This document shows positions 36,187 through 44,453 of a stretch of DNA of 64,000 nt, piece by piece. Made by a program: the position numbers and the translations under genes. Where the stretch lies: assembly GCF_014236795.1 (NCBI RefSeq), contig NZ_CP049017.1, positions 2,520,001 to 2,584,000 on the forward strand, in the 5' to 3' direction. Numbering within the stretch: position 1 is the first letter of the stretch; each line of letters begins with the position of its first letter. Origin of the DNA: Xanthomonas theicola (GTDB taxonomy: Bacteria > Pseudomonadota > Gammaproteobacteria > Xanthomonadales > Xanthomonadaceae). The notes beneath the pieces were generated by a model. The model had not been told where the DNA came from. It worked only from the letters and a program-made list of their open reading frames with translations, and searched no databases.

Positions 36187-36897
36187 ATGTCCGCCCCCAT
36201 TCGCCTCGACAAACGCGTCGCCGCCATGCTGCCGTGCTCGCGCAGCCAAGCGCAGCAATACATCGAAGGCGGCTGGGTCAGCGTGGACGGCGTGGTGGTC
36301 GAGGAACCGCAGGCGGCGGTGACCACCGAGCAGGTCGCCCTGTCCGCCGACGCACAACTGGGCGTGGCCGAGCCGGTCACCTTGCTGTTGCACAAACCCG
36401 CGGGCCTGGCGCTCGACGCCGCCCTGGCGCTGGTCACACCGGCGGCGCGCAGCGCGCAGGACACGGCCGCGATGCGCGTGCTGAAGCGCCACTTCCTGCG
36501 CCTGGGCGCGCCGCTGCCGCTGGAGGCTGCGGCCAGCGGCCTACTGGTGCTGAGCCAGGACCGCCGCGTGCTGCGCCGCCTGAGCGAGGACGCGGCATCG
36601 ATCGAACAGGAATTCGTGGTCCAGGTGCGCGGCGAACTGCGCCCCTACGGCATGCGGCGGCTCGCGCACGGCCTGGCGTACCGGCAGCGCAACCTGCCGT
36701 CGTGCAAGGTCAGCTGGCAGAACGAGGACCGCCTGCGCTTCGCGCTCAAGCACGTGCAGCCGGGCCAGTTGCAGGCCATGTGCGCCGAGGTCGGGCTGGA
36801 GGCGATCGGCCTGCGGCGCCTGCGCGTGGGCCGGATCCCGCTGGGCAAGCTGGCGCCGGGCGCATGGCGCTATCTGCCTGGCGGCGAGCGCTTCTGA
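36187..36897 (+). CDS. Pseudouridine synthase-like S4 protein, catalytic Asp replaced
   Basis: This 236-aa protein has an N-terminal S4 RNA-binding domain (RLDKRVAAMLPCSRSQAQQYI, about residues 6-60) and an RsuA/RluB/RluF-type pseudouridine synthase fold. The family motif R-L-D-x-x-T-x-G-L reads P-L-E-A-A-A-S-G-L here (about residues 112-120), so the catalytic Asp appears to be Glu and the flanking Arg and Thr are lost. The substrate-binding region KPAGLALD is also altered. It may bind rRNA without modifying it, or use other residues. ATG 36187 gives a normal N-terminus. Confidence 0.8.
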   Translation: MSAPIRLDKRVAAMLPCSRSQAQQYIEGGWVSVDGVVVEEPQAAVTTEQVALSADAQLGVAEPVTLLLHKPAGLALDAALALVTPAARSAQDTAAMRVLKRHFLRLGAPLPLEAAASGLLVLSQDRRVLRRLSEDAASIEQEFVVQVRGELRPYGMRRLAHGLAYRQRNLPSCKVSWQNEDRLRFALKHVQPGQLQAMCAEVGLEAIGLRRLRVGRIPLGKLAPGAWRYLPGGERF

Positions 36898-36928
36898 TCG
36901 CGACGCCGGCACTGCGGCGGCATGGCCA

Positions 36929-37731
36929 TCACGGCTGCGCCAGCGCGCGCTCCAGCGTCTGCTGCGCCAGCGGCGCCATCAGCGCATAGCCGGCTGCGGT
37001 GGGATGCACGCCATCGTAGACCAGGGCCCAATCCTGGCCGCCTTGCCGATTGCGCATCTTGCCGTGATAGTCCAGGTACACCGCGCCATGGCTGTGCGCG
37101 TGCCGCTCGATCCAGGCGTTGAGCGCGCGGATCTTGTCCGCCGGCTGCAAGCCCGGCCGCCACGGGTAGTCGCTGACCGGCAGCACCGACGCCAGCACCA
37201 GCTTGATGTGGTTGGCCTGTGCCAGTTCGGCCATCGGCGCAGGTTGTCCTCGATCATGCGCTGCGTGGCCAGGCCGGCGTTGCCGGCCAAGTCGTTGCTG
37301 CCGGCGAGGATCACCACCGCCGGCTTTAGGTCGATCACGTCCTGGCGGAAGCGCACCAGCCTCTGCGCGGTGGTCTGCCCGGAGATATGCCGCGATTGCC
37401 GTAGGGCTTGCCGGGGAAGAACGCGGCGCCCTGGCTGCGCCCCCACAGCTCGGCGATCGAATCCCCGTAGAACCCACGCGCCGCTCGCCCGCCGCCGGCG
37501 GCGCCAGCGCGGCGTTGTTGTCGGCCCGGCAGCGCGCCAACTGCGCCCAGTCCAGCAGGCGCTGCTGCAATTGGGCCACGTCCTTGCCCGGCAGCGTCTG
37601 CGGCGCGCGTACAGCGCGTCCACCTTGCCTTGCAGCGCATCGGCGGCCGGGGACGTGGCCTGCGCGAACGCAGGAGGGACGACACTCGGGGACAGCGCCA
37701 ACAGCACGGCAAACAACGACCGTTTCACCAT
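36929..37731 (-). pseudogene. GDSL/SGNH hydrolase, multiply frameshifted
   Basis: All SGNH-hydrolase blocks can be found, but in several frames: a signal peptide (MVKRSLFAVLLALSPSVVPP), block I YGDSIAELWG, block III AGSNDLAGN and block V DGVHPTAAGY with the catalytic Asp/His. At least four single-base shifts (roughly 37610, 37470, 37390 and 37235) are needed to join them. The intended product is a secreted platelet-activating-factor acetylhydrolase-like esterase of about 260 aa. Several shifts lie next to G/C runs, so sequencing error is a serious alternative to real decay. Confidence 0.75.
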
Positions 37732-38237
37732 GCACCTCCCGGTCCAAGACGACGCGCCAACCTGATCCGAATCGCGCGAACGCGCGCGCCGGCCCGGCGC
37801 CCTGTCCGCATCGGTTCGGCGCAATGCGTCACCAAAGCGTCATGCCCACGCGCAGGATCATGCGCTGCACCTGCCGGCCAGCGGCGAAGACACGCTGCAA
37901 CTCTCAGATTCAGCCACCACTCATGCGCTGCGGAGCGGGCTGCGCCGGCGACCGTTGCCGCAATCGGCGCGCCGCGGCAACGCGCGTAAGCCGTTGGCCG
38001 CAAAGGAAGCGGCAGTCGCCGCACCGGACATACACCGCGGTACACCGGCCGCGAAAAGTGCAGTGCGTGCTCGGCTCGGCGCGGCGCGGCGCGGCCGCGT
38101 GTTTTGTGACGGTTATGCGGCCTTTTTGCGTGCCCTAACCTTAATTTGTGCTTACATGACGCACGAAGGTTTTCCTTCCTACCATGGCGCCGGAAGTGCA
38201 AGGGGGGGTCCCCACTCCAAGCCCCAAAGGACACCGC
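37732..38237. promoter_or_regulatory. 506-bp divergent spacer with AT-rich leader before the PQQ-type gene
   Basis: No gene is recognised. The last 130 bases (38098-38170) are AT-rich compared with the flanks (TTTTGTGACGGTTATG, CCTTTTTGCG, CCTTAATTTGTGCTTACATG), a likely promoter zone for the propeller gene. A weak CAAAGGAC lies 9 bases before its ATG. No defined operator was found. Confidence 0.4.
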
Positions 38238-40007
38238 ATGAACAGGCATTACGCACAGCAGAAACTCTCCCTGCTCTGGCTGGCGCTGATTCCCGGATTG
38301 ATGCTCAGCGCATCGGTGCCGGCGCAGTCTGCAACGACGAGCACGGCCCCGGCGCAAGATCCGAACAGCAACGCAGTCTTCCCCAGCCGCCATCGCGACG
38401 GCTCCAGCAACGCTTCCACCACCGAACTCCCGAGTTACGGCGCCCAGGGCACCAGCACGGCGGGCGGCTATGGCGCCGCATCCGGCTACGGCGCGCCGTT
38501 CGCCACGCGCAACGGCTGGGAAAACGCCGGCGGCGGCTACCTCAATACCCGCTTCGCCCCCGCCGAATGGCAGCTCAATCCGCTCAATGCGGCGCGGCTG
38601 AAGACCGCCTGGACCTTCACTACGCGGGGCGACGTGTCCGCCACGCCGACCGTGCAGGGCAGCGCGCTGTACGTACCCGACTGGGGCGGCCAGCTGTATC
38701 GCATCGACACCGCACTGGGCAAGGCGGTGTGGCAGGTCAAGCTGTCCGACTACACCGGCAACGCCAATTCGGTGTCGCGCAACAGCCCGGCGGTCGCGCG
38801 CGACAGCATCCTGGTCGGCGACCAGGCCAGCGGCACGGTCGTGGCGGTGGACAAGCGCACCGGCAAGCTGCGGTGGAAGACCCTGGTCGAAAGCAACGCG
38901 CAGGCACGCATCACCGCCTCGCCGGTGGTCTACGGCGATCGCGTCTATGTCGGCGTGTCCTCCGGCGACTGGGGTGGGCTGAGCCCGGGCCACAAATTCT
39001 CCTTCCGCGGCAGCGTGGCCGCGCTGGACCTGAAGACCGGCAAAGTGCTGTGGAGCTTCCGCACCGCGCCGGAAGGCTACACCGGCGCCTCGGTGTGGGG
39101 CACGCTGGCGATCGACCCGCAACGCAAGCGCATCTATGCCACCACCGGCAACAATTACTCGGTGCCGCTCGACGTGGCCACCTGCGTCGAGAACGCCAAC
39201 GGCGACAAGACCGCGCAGCTGGCGTGCCTGGCGCCCGACAACTACGTGGACTCGGTGCTGGCGCTGGACATGCGCAGCGGCAAGCCGGTGTGGACGCGTC
39301 GCCTGCAGGGCGCCGACGCATGGTCGCTGTCGTGCCTGGTCGCGCCGACCGCCGGCATCTGCCAGAAGCCGCAGGGGCCGGATTACGACTTCAGCGGCGG
39401 CGGCGCCAATCTGTTCACCGTAGTCCGCGAGGGCAAGCCGCAGGCGCTGGTCGGTGCCGGGCAGAAGAGCGGCGTGTACTGGGCGTTCGACGCCGACAGC
39501 GGGCGCACCGTGTGGTCCACCCAGGTCGGTCCCGGCGGCAACGCCGGCGGCATCGAGTGGGGCTCGTCGGTCGATCCGTTCAAGTCGCGCGTCTATGTCG
39601 CCATCAACAACAACCACCACACCAGCTACACCCTCGCCCCCGGCAATACCGAGACCTGGAACGCCGGCTCGTGGGCGGCGCTGGACGCGGCGACCGGCAA
39701 GATCCTGTGGCAGGTGAAGGTGCCCGGCATCGACCCGATCCAGACCAGCTTCGGCGCGGGCGGCCGCGGCCCGCTCGCGTCCTCGCCCGGACTGGTCTAT
39801 GCAGGCTCGATGTCCGGCGCGATGGTGGTGTTGAACGCCGAGACCGGCGCCACACTGTGGAGCTTCAACGCCGGCGGCTCGGTGTCCAGCGCACCGTCCA
39901 TCGTGGATGGCGCGGTGTACTGGGGCGCAGGCTACAGACGCTTCAATTTTGGCACCGGCGCGAACAATCTCTACAAGTTCGTCCCGGCCGCGCCGCAAGG
40001 CCGCTGA
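38238..40007 (+). CDS. Secreted PQQ-type beta-propeller dehydrogenase-like protein
   Basis: This 589-aa protein has a signal peptide (about residues 1-31, LSASVPAQS) and an eight-bladed PQQ-type propeller with repeated GKVLWSF, GKLRWKT, GKPVWTR and GKILWQV tryptophan docking motifs. The overall pattern (TAWTFTTRGDVSATPTV, YATTGNNYSVP, GGIEWGSSVDP) resembles polyvinyl-alcohol dehydrogenase-like quinoproteins, although it lacks a cytochrome c CxxCH. It would oxidise an alcohol or sugar in the periplasm; substrate unknown. Monocistronic, ending 34 bases before a strong hairpin. Confidence 0.85.
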   Translation: MNRHYAQQKLSLLWLALIPGLMLSASVPAQSATTSTAPAQDPNSNAVFPSRHRDGSSNASTTELPSYGAQGTSTAGGYGAASGYGAPFATRNGWENAGGGYLNTRFAPAEWQLNPLNAARLKTAWTFTTRGDVSATPTVQGSALYVPDWGGQLYRIDTALGKAVWQVKLSDYTGNANSVSRNSPAVARDSILVGDQASGTVVAVDKRTGKLRWKTLVESNAQARITASPVVYGDRVYVGVSSGDWGGLSPGHKFSFRGSVAALDLKTGKVLWSFRTAPEGYTGASVWGTLAIDPQRKRIYATTGNNYSVPLDVATCVENANGDKTAQLACLAPDNYVDSVLALDMRSGKPVWTRRLQGADAWSLSCLVAPTAGICQKPQGPDYDFSGGGANLFTVVREGKPQALVGAGQKSGVYWAFDADSGRTVWSTQVGPGGNAGGIEWGSSVDPFKSRVYVAINNNHHTSYTLAPGNTETWNAGSWAALDAATGKILWQVKVPGIDPIQTSFGAGGRGPLASSPGLVYAGSMSGAMVVLNAETGATLWSFNAGGSVSSAPSIVDGAVYWGAGYRRFNFGTGANNLYKFVPAAPQGR

Positions 40008-40041
40008 CCGCACCGCACGCCGCAACGGACTGCACACCACG

Positions 40042-40067
40042 GCCTCTCCTGCGCACGCAGGGGAGGC
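40042..40067 (+). terminator. Hairpin terminator of the PQQ-type gene
   Basis: An 11-bp stem (GCCTCTCCTGC, loop GCAC, GCAGGGGAGGC, one G-T pair) starts 35 bases after the stop and is followed by TCCTTCG. It is a plausible intrinsic terminator with a weak T tail. Confidence 0.55.
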
Positions 40068-40107
40068 TCCTTCGTGCGCGCGCCATCGCGGCCGCGGACG
40101 GCGAATC

Positions 40108-40529
40108 ATGCCGCCGCGCCGCGCCAGTCCCAGCACCGGCTTCACCTCGGCCGCCAAGTCGATGGCGCGCATGGTGTTCAGCACCTGCAGCGGCGCTTTC
40201 CTGTGCACCGGCACCCTGCTCAACAACGGCAGCTCACCGAAGAAGTACCTGTTCAGGATCGCCGCCACTCTGCATCAGCATCCGGACCGTGGCCAACACC
40301 GTGCAGACCTACCGGTTCTACGACGCCACCACCTGCAACGGCTCGACGGTCAATTCGGCGTACACCATGCTCAGGGCGGCGTCTGCCTGCGCCATGCCAA
40401 TACCACCGGCGACACCGCGTTGCTGGGGCGGCCTATACGGCGGCACCTCCTTGCACGCCCAGCAATCCGGACTACGGTTCGTGCTTCGTCGACGTGTACA
40501 CGACCATCCAGCCCCGCCTGAGCCCGTAA
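40108..40529 (+). pseudogene. Trypsin-like serine protease remnant
   Basis: Fragments of a secreted serine endopeptidase are read in three frames: CSGAFLCTGTLLNNGSSPKK (the strand before the catalytic His), NTVQTYRFYDATTCNGSTVN and CLRHANTTGDTALL (Asp region, cf. TRDTALLEL). The catalytic His motif (AAHC) is destroyed (RIAATLHQH) and no GDSGG serine motif remains, so only the N-terminal part persists. The 5' and 3' portions are lost. It sits between the propeller gene and the next small gene. Confidence 0.55.
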
Positions 40530-40670
40530 GCGGCGCCGGGGAGGAACGCCCTCCCGCGCCGGGACGGGCCACGCCGCGCACGCGTGGCCGGTCCGCAACG
40601 CCGGCTTGCCGCTACCCCGGCGCGCAACGGGTACACTGCGGCTCCCATCTCCCATACGGCAGGCATCCAC

Positions 40671-40823
40671 TTGGCAAAGCCCAACTATTCCTTCGAAAAA
40701 CGTCAGCGCGAAATCGCCAAGAAGAAACAGCAGGACGAGAAGGACGCGCGCAAGCGCGAGGCGCGCGAGGCGGCCAAGGCCGCAGTGGACGCCGAGGCGA
40801 AGACGCCCGACAGCGGCAGCTGA
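40671..40823 (+). CDS. Small lysine-rich conserved protein (50 aa), TTG start
   Basis: This 50-aa basic helical protein begins (M)AKPNYSFEKRQREIAKKKQ and is otherwise Lys/Glu/Ala-rich (coiled coil). The same start is found in small conserved proteins of xanthomonads and pseudomonads. The start codon is TTG at 40671; no ATG lies near the conserved N-terminus. Function unknown, possibly nucleic-acid or ribosome associated. Confidence 0.75.
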   Translation: MAKPNYSFEKRQREIAKKKQQDEKDARKREAREAAKAAVDAEAKTPDSGS

Positions 40824-41105
40824 GCGCCGCCGGCAGAACGTGGCGCCGCGCCGGCGTCGACCAGCGCATGCCCATACCCGGACGTGGCCGGCGTCCTGCA
40901 GTAGTGGAAGCCGGACACGACGCCGACGCGCTCGGCGGCCATGCACGGCCGCCAGGTTCCGGCACGTGTGGCTCGTCCGGACGCATGTGCCCTGTACGTC
41001 TGACCGCAACCCATTCCCGCGACCTACGCAAGCAAGCGGTCCCGATCCCCGGCGATCAATGCGGCCTGGACGGCGCCGCGCGCCGCCCAGGCCGCCAGGC
41101 GACGC

Positions 41106-41279
41106 TCAGCTGACCTTCTTGGCCAGCGCGGTGCCCAGCAGGAACAGCACCACGGCAATGACGATGCCGGCCCAGAACAAGAACTTGGCGATGCCCATGG
41201 CCGCGCCCGCCGCACCGGTGAAACCGAGCGCGCCGGCGATGAGTCCGATGATGGCGATGATGATGGCCCACTTGATCAT
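41106..41279 (-). CDS. DUF1328 (YtjA) small membrane protein
   Basis: This 57-aa protein has two membrane helices: MIKWAIIIAIIGLIAGALGF and GIAKFLFWAGIVIAVVLFLL, ending GTALAKKVS, an exact fit to DUF1328/YtjA. The function is not established; the family is widespread in proteobacteria and often stress-induced. Start ATG at 41279. Too short for most ORF cut-offs, but the family match is clear. The 282-bp gap before it (40824-41105) contains nothing recognisable. Confidence 0.9.
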   Translation of the reverse strand: MIKWAIIIAIIGLIAGALGFTGAAGAAMGIAKFLFWAGIVIAVVLFLLGTALAKKVS

Positions 41280-41426
41280 GTTGCGTCTTCCCGTTATCCG
41301 ATGCGGGGCGACACGCCGACTCGGCGCATCGCCGCGGCCGCACCCTGCGACCGTATCGTTGGGAATGCTAGCCAGCCTCCCATGCGCCGCATGTGAAGCG
41401 TCGCGCCGCCAGCGCCGCGCCCGCGC

Positions 41427-42002
41427 TCAGGCGACGCCGGTGGCGGGCGGCGCGGCGGAACCGGACGGCAGGCTGGCGGGAAACCATTGCGCGCGCGCCA
41501 GCCACCCTTGCAGGAACTTCTCGTCCACCGGGCGCTCCGCCGCCAGCCGCTCGTAGTAGTCGATCCGGTCCTGGCGGTAGAGCGCATAGACCTGCGCCTG
41601 ATCAGCGGCTTGCACCGCGGCCAGCGTGGCCGGCCCCATTTCGCCGTCCGCGGCCAGGCCCGATGCGCCCAGCTGCGACAGGACCCGCTGCAACGACACG
41701 ATCGCTTCGCCGCCGGCATTGACATAGAAATCGAACAGGATTTCGGCCAGCGGCTGCGACGCGATCTGGTCGCCGTCCACCCCGTCCCAATACGCCTGCT
41801 TGTAGATGACGCCGGCCTGCTCCGGAGTCAGCGCGCGCAGCGCGTCCAGGGTCGGCGCCTCGCCCAGCAAGGGCTGCGCATAGCGCTCGAACGTGGCCAT
41901 GGTGATGCCGTGATTGGTGGCGCCGCCGGGATCGGCCGGGTCGTCGACGAAACCTCCCTCGAACGTCAGCAACTGCGGCAGGTACAGATCGAACGATGCC
42001 AT
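41427..42002 (-). CDS. Glycoside hydrolase family 108 muramidase
   Basis: This 191-aa peptidoglycan N-acetylmuramidase of family GH108 has LLTFEGGFVDDPADPGGATN with the catalytic Glu in EGG, followed by NHGITMATFERYA and the C-terminal peptidoglycan-binding 3 domain (QRVLSQLGASGLAADGEMGPATL). Such enzymes come from phage endolysins and type II secretion helpers (ZliS). No signal peptide is visible, so export may need a holin or secretion system. A strong CGAGGAG lies 11 bases before the ATG. Confidence 0.9.
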   Translation of the reverse strand: MASFDLYLPQLLTFEGGFVDDPADPGGATNHGITMATFERYAQPLLGEAPTLDALRALTPEQAGVIYKQAYWDGVDGDQIASQPLAEILFDFYVNAGGEAIVSLQRVLSQLGASGLAADGEMGPATLAAVQAADQAQVYALYRQDRIDYYERLAAERPVDEKFLQGWLARAQWFPASLPSGSAAPPATGVA

Positions 42003-42398
42003 CGCGGTGCACTCCTCGAAAAAGAACGGGACTGACGGCCTACAGTGTGGCGCAACAGCGGCGGCCATGCTGTGCCGCAGGGAACAAGGTCGCCGCCTGT
42101 CCCGCGCTGGAGGCCGCCCCCAGGTTGGTCTGCGGCGGCATCGGCAGTGGCTCGGATCGGCGCATGGCCCGCTCCACAGACAGCACCCCACGCCGGCGCG
42201 GCCGCATCCAGCGGCAATTGCGCCAGCTCCGATTGCGGCAGCCGCGCCCCACACCGCGCGCCGCAGCACAGTTGCGCATGCACCGCCGGCGTACGCTGGC
42301 GGGCACCTACACGCCTCGTCGACGCATCCGTCACGATGCGCGCGCGCGTCTCCCGGCACAGTGACGGCAGGCATTCGCGCCGCAATTCGGAGATCCGC
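42003..42398. other. 396-bp divergent spacer, no gene seen
   Basis: This region lies between the muramidase gene (minus) and the GSP26-like gene (plus). Open frames here read as shadows. Both promoters must lie here; no clear -35/-10 pair was picked. Confidence 0.4.
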
Positions 42399-42887
42399 AT
42401 GGCCAGCCCGCAAGAACTGGAAGAGAAATTCTGGAAGGCATTGAAGTCCGACCGCACGGTCATGCTCGGCCTGGACGGCGTGGAAGACGGCCACGCGCGG
42501 CCGATGACGGCGCAGTTCGAAGGCGACCGCGGCGGCCCGATCTGGTTCTTCACCTCCAACGACAACGCGCTGGTGCAGAAGCTGACCCAGAGCCAGCGGG
42601 TGATCGCCGCGTTCAGCGCCAAGGATCACGACCTGTTCGCCAGCATCAGCGGCACGCTCAGCGTGGACACCGACCGGGCAGTGGTCGAACGCCTGTGGAA
42701 CAGCTTCATCAGCGCCTGGTACGAGAAAGGCAAAGACGATCCCAAGCTGGCGCTGCTGCGCCTGGACCCCGACCACGCGCAGATCTGGCTCAACGGCTCC
42801 AGCCTGATGGCCGGAATCAAAGTGTTGCTGGGCATCGATCCCAAACGCGACTATCAGGACAAGGTCGCGGACGTGCCGCTGCGCTGA
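42399..42887 (+). CDS. General stress protein 26-like flavin-binding protein
   Basis: This 162-aa pyridoxamine-5'-phosphate-oxidase-like split-barrel protein of the GSP26 class has a start QELEEKFWKALKSDRTVMLG, then HARPMTAQFEGDRGGPIWFF, the flavin-contacting TSNDNALVQKLTQSQRVIAA, and YEKGKDDPKLALLRLDPDHA. A close relative in Xanthomonas citri has been studied structurally as an FMN-binding stress protein (from memory). It probably binds FMN or FAD; no oxidase reaction is proven. AGGAG-like site weak; ATG 42399 starts at the conserved N-terminus. Confidence 0.85.
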   Translation: MASPQELEEKFWKALKSDRTVMLGLDGVEDGHARPMTAQFEGDRGGPIWFFTSNDNALVQKLTQSQRVIAAFSAKDHDLFASISGTLSVDTDRAVVERLWNSFISAWYEKGKDDPKLALLRLDPDHAQIWLNGSSLMAGIKVLLGIDPKRDYQDKVADVPLR

Positions 42888-43215
42888 GCCGGCCCCGGCC
42901 GACAGCAGCCGGGCGCTCCGCGTTCCCTGGCGCGCCATGGCGGCGCCGCCGCGGCGTGCGGCCCACACTGGCACCCAGACCCGCCGACATCGGGATCGAC
43001 ATGGGCCTGCGCGCATTCCTGGGTTCGCGACGGCGCGCGCGCGGGCCACGCGCGCGCGTGGCGGCACGCAACGCCATGGTCCGGCTGCCACCCAAGACTG
43101 CAACGCGCTGCACGCATGCCTGTCATCGGATCGGTTGTCCTGGCAGCGACCGAAGCGAAGCCGGCGCGGCCGAACCGCACGGCGCCAGGCTGCCGCGCGT
43201 GGACTGCGCAGATGT
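42888..43215. other. 328-bp convergent spacer, no gene seen
   Basis: This region lies between the stops of the GSP26-like gene and the HDOD gene. Frames are Arg/Ala-rich shadows. No terminator hairpin with a T-run was found. Confidence 0.4.
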
Positions 43216-44271
43216 TCAGCGCCGGTCGGCGTCCAGCAACGCCACCGCCGCCTCGCGGCGGCCGAGACGCAATGAGCGTCCCAGCAAGCTCAGCGCGGCG
43301 AGCCCGCCATCCGTCCGCTGTTCGTGCAGCGCCCGTTGCATCCGCTCGGACAGTGCCCAACTCCGTGAGACCGCCTGCGCGACCGGCGCCGACCAGGCCT
43401 GCAGCGACTCGGCCAAGGTCGCTGCATCCGGCACGAGTTGCGGCTGCCGCGCATACGCATCGCGCACGACCTGCACCACCGCCACCGCGCCCAGGCCGTA
43501 CAGCAACGCCAGCAGCTGCGCCGCACAGGGATCGTCGCGCTCCGCGCGCGCTGCATGGAGCGCGGTGGCCCTGGCCGACAGCAAGGTGTGCTCCCACAGC
43601 AGTGCCGCGCAGCGGCCGAAGACGCTGCCGTCGTCGGCGATGACCGGCTGCAGCAACGCCGCCAGCACGATCTGGCGCAGGCCTTCGGTGCCGAGCAGGG
43701 CCACCGCGCGCTCCAGGTTCTCGATCGGCTCGGCGCGGCGGCGGTAGGCGGTGCTGTTGGCGACGCGCAGCAGGTTGCCGGCCAATGTCGGATCCTGGCC
43801 CAGGATCGCGACGATGGCCTGGGCGCTGGCGCCAGGATCGTTGATGGCGCGGGTCAGCTGCGGCAACAGATGCGGGCGGCGCGGGGTGTAGCGCGGGTAC
43901 GCGTCGATACGCGCCAGCACCGCGGCGGCCGCGGCGCCGACCCCGGCGTGGGCGGCGCGGGATGCCGCGCTCGGCGCGGGCGCCGATACCGCGGCGAACG
44001 CCAGCGCGTACAGGCGCGCCAGCAGGGCGACCTCCTGCCCGGGCGCGAGGTCGGCGTCCTGTCCGGCAGCGTCATGCTCGGCCTGCGCCGCGCCCGCGGC
44101 CTGGCGGCCGGCATCGGGTTCGGCGCGAGGTACGGCCGCGGCCTGCCCGTGGCGCGCGACGTCGATCCGCGCCACGGGCCCGCCGCGGCGTCCGCGGCGC
44201 AGCATCCAACTGCCGACGCCCAGCAGCAGCACGGCCAGGCCTGCAATCCAAATCGACGGCACGCTCATCAT
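43216..44271 (-). CDS. HDOD-domain signalling protein
   Basis: This 351-aa protein has an N-terminal membrane helix (about residues 5-22, IWIAGLAVLLLGVGSWML) and an Ala/Gln-rich linker. An HDOD domain follows (about residues 130-340: LPQLTRAINDPGASAQAIVA, ILGQDPTLAGNLLRVANSTAY, IENLERAVALLGTEGLRQIV, LWEHTLLSARATALHAARA). HDOD proteins sense cell state and regulate motility, virulence or c-di-GMP circuits without a hydrolytic metal centre. Two adjacent ATGs (44271, 44268). Not linked to an operon partner; icmF ends 180 bases upstream on the same strand. Confidence 0.82.
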   Translation of the reverse strand: MMSVPSIWIAGLAVLLLGVGSWMLRRGRRGGPVARIDVARHGQAAAVPRAEPDAGRQAAGAAQAEHDAAGQDADLAPGQEVALLARLYALAFAAVSAPAPSAASRAAHAGVGAAAAAVLARIDAYPRYTPRRPHLLPQLTRAINDPGASAQAIVAILGQDPTLAGNLLRVANSTAYRRRAEPIENLERAVALLGTEGLRQIVLAALLQPVIADDGSVFGRCAALLWEHTLLSARATALHAARAERDDPCAAQLLALLYGLGAVAVVQVVRDAYARQPQLVPDAATLAESLQAWSAPVAQAVSRSWALSERMQRALHEQRTDGGLAALSLLGRSLRLGRREAAVALLDADRR

Positions 44272-44453
44272 CCGCAAGTCACCAGGTCTCCCATCCGGCC
44301 CGAAGCGCGTCGCGACGACGCGCCGGCTATTCAAGCACGCTGCGCCGGTTCCTGCCCGAACGCCGTTGCCTGCGTCCGCGCGCGGCGGCGGCGCAACGAC
44401 AGTGCCGGGCGCGCGGCGCCGCGTCCACTGCGACGGCGCAGCGCCAGGCCGCC

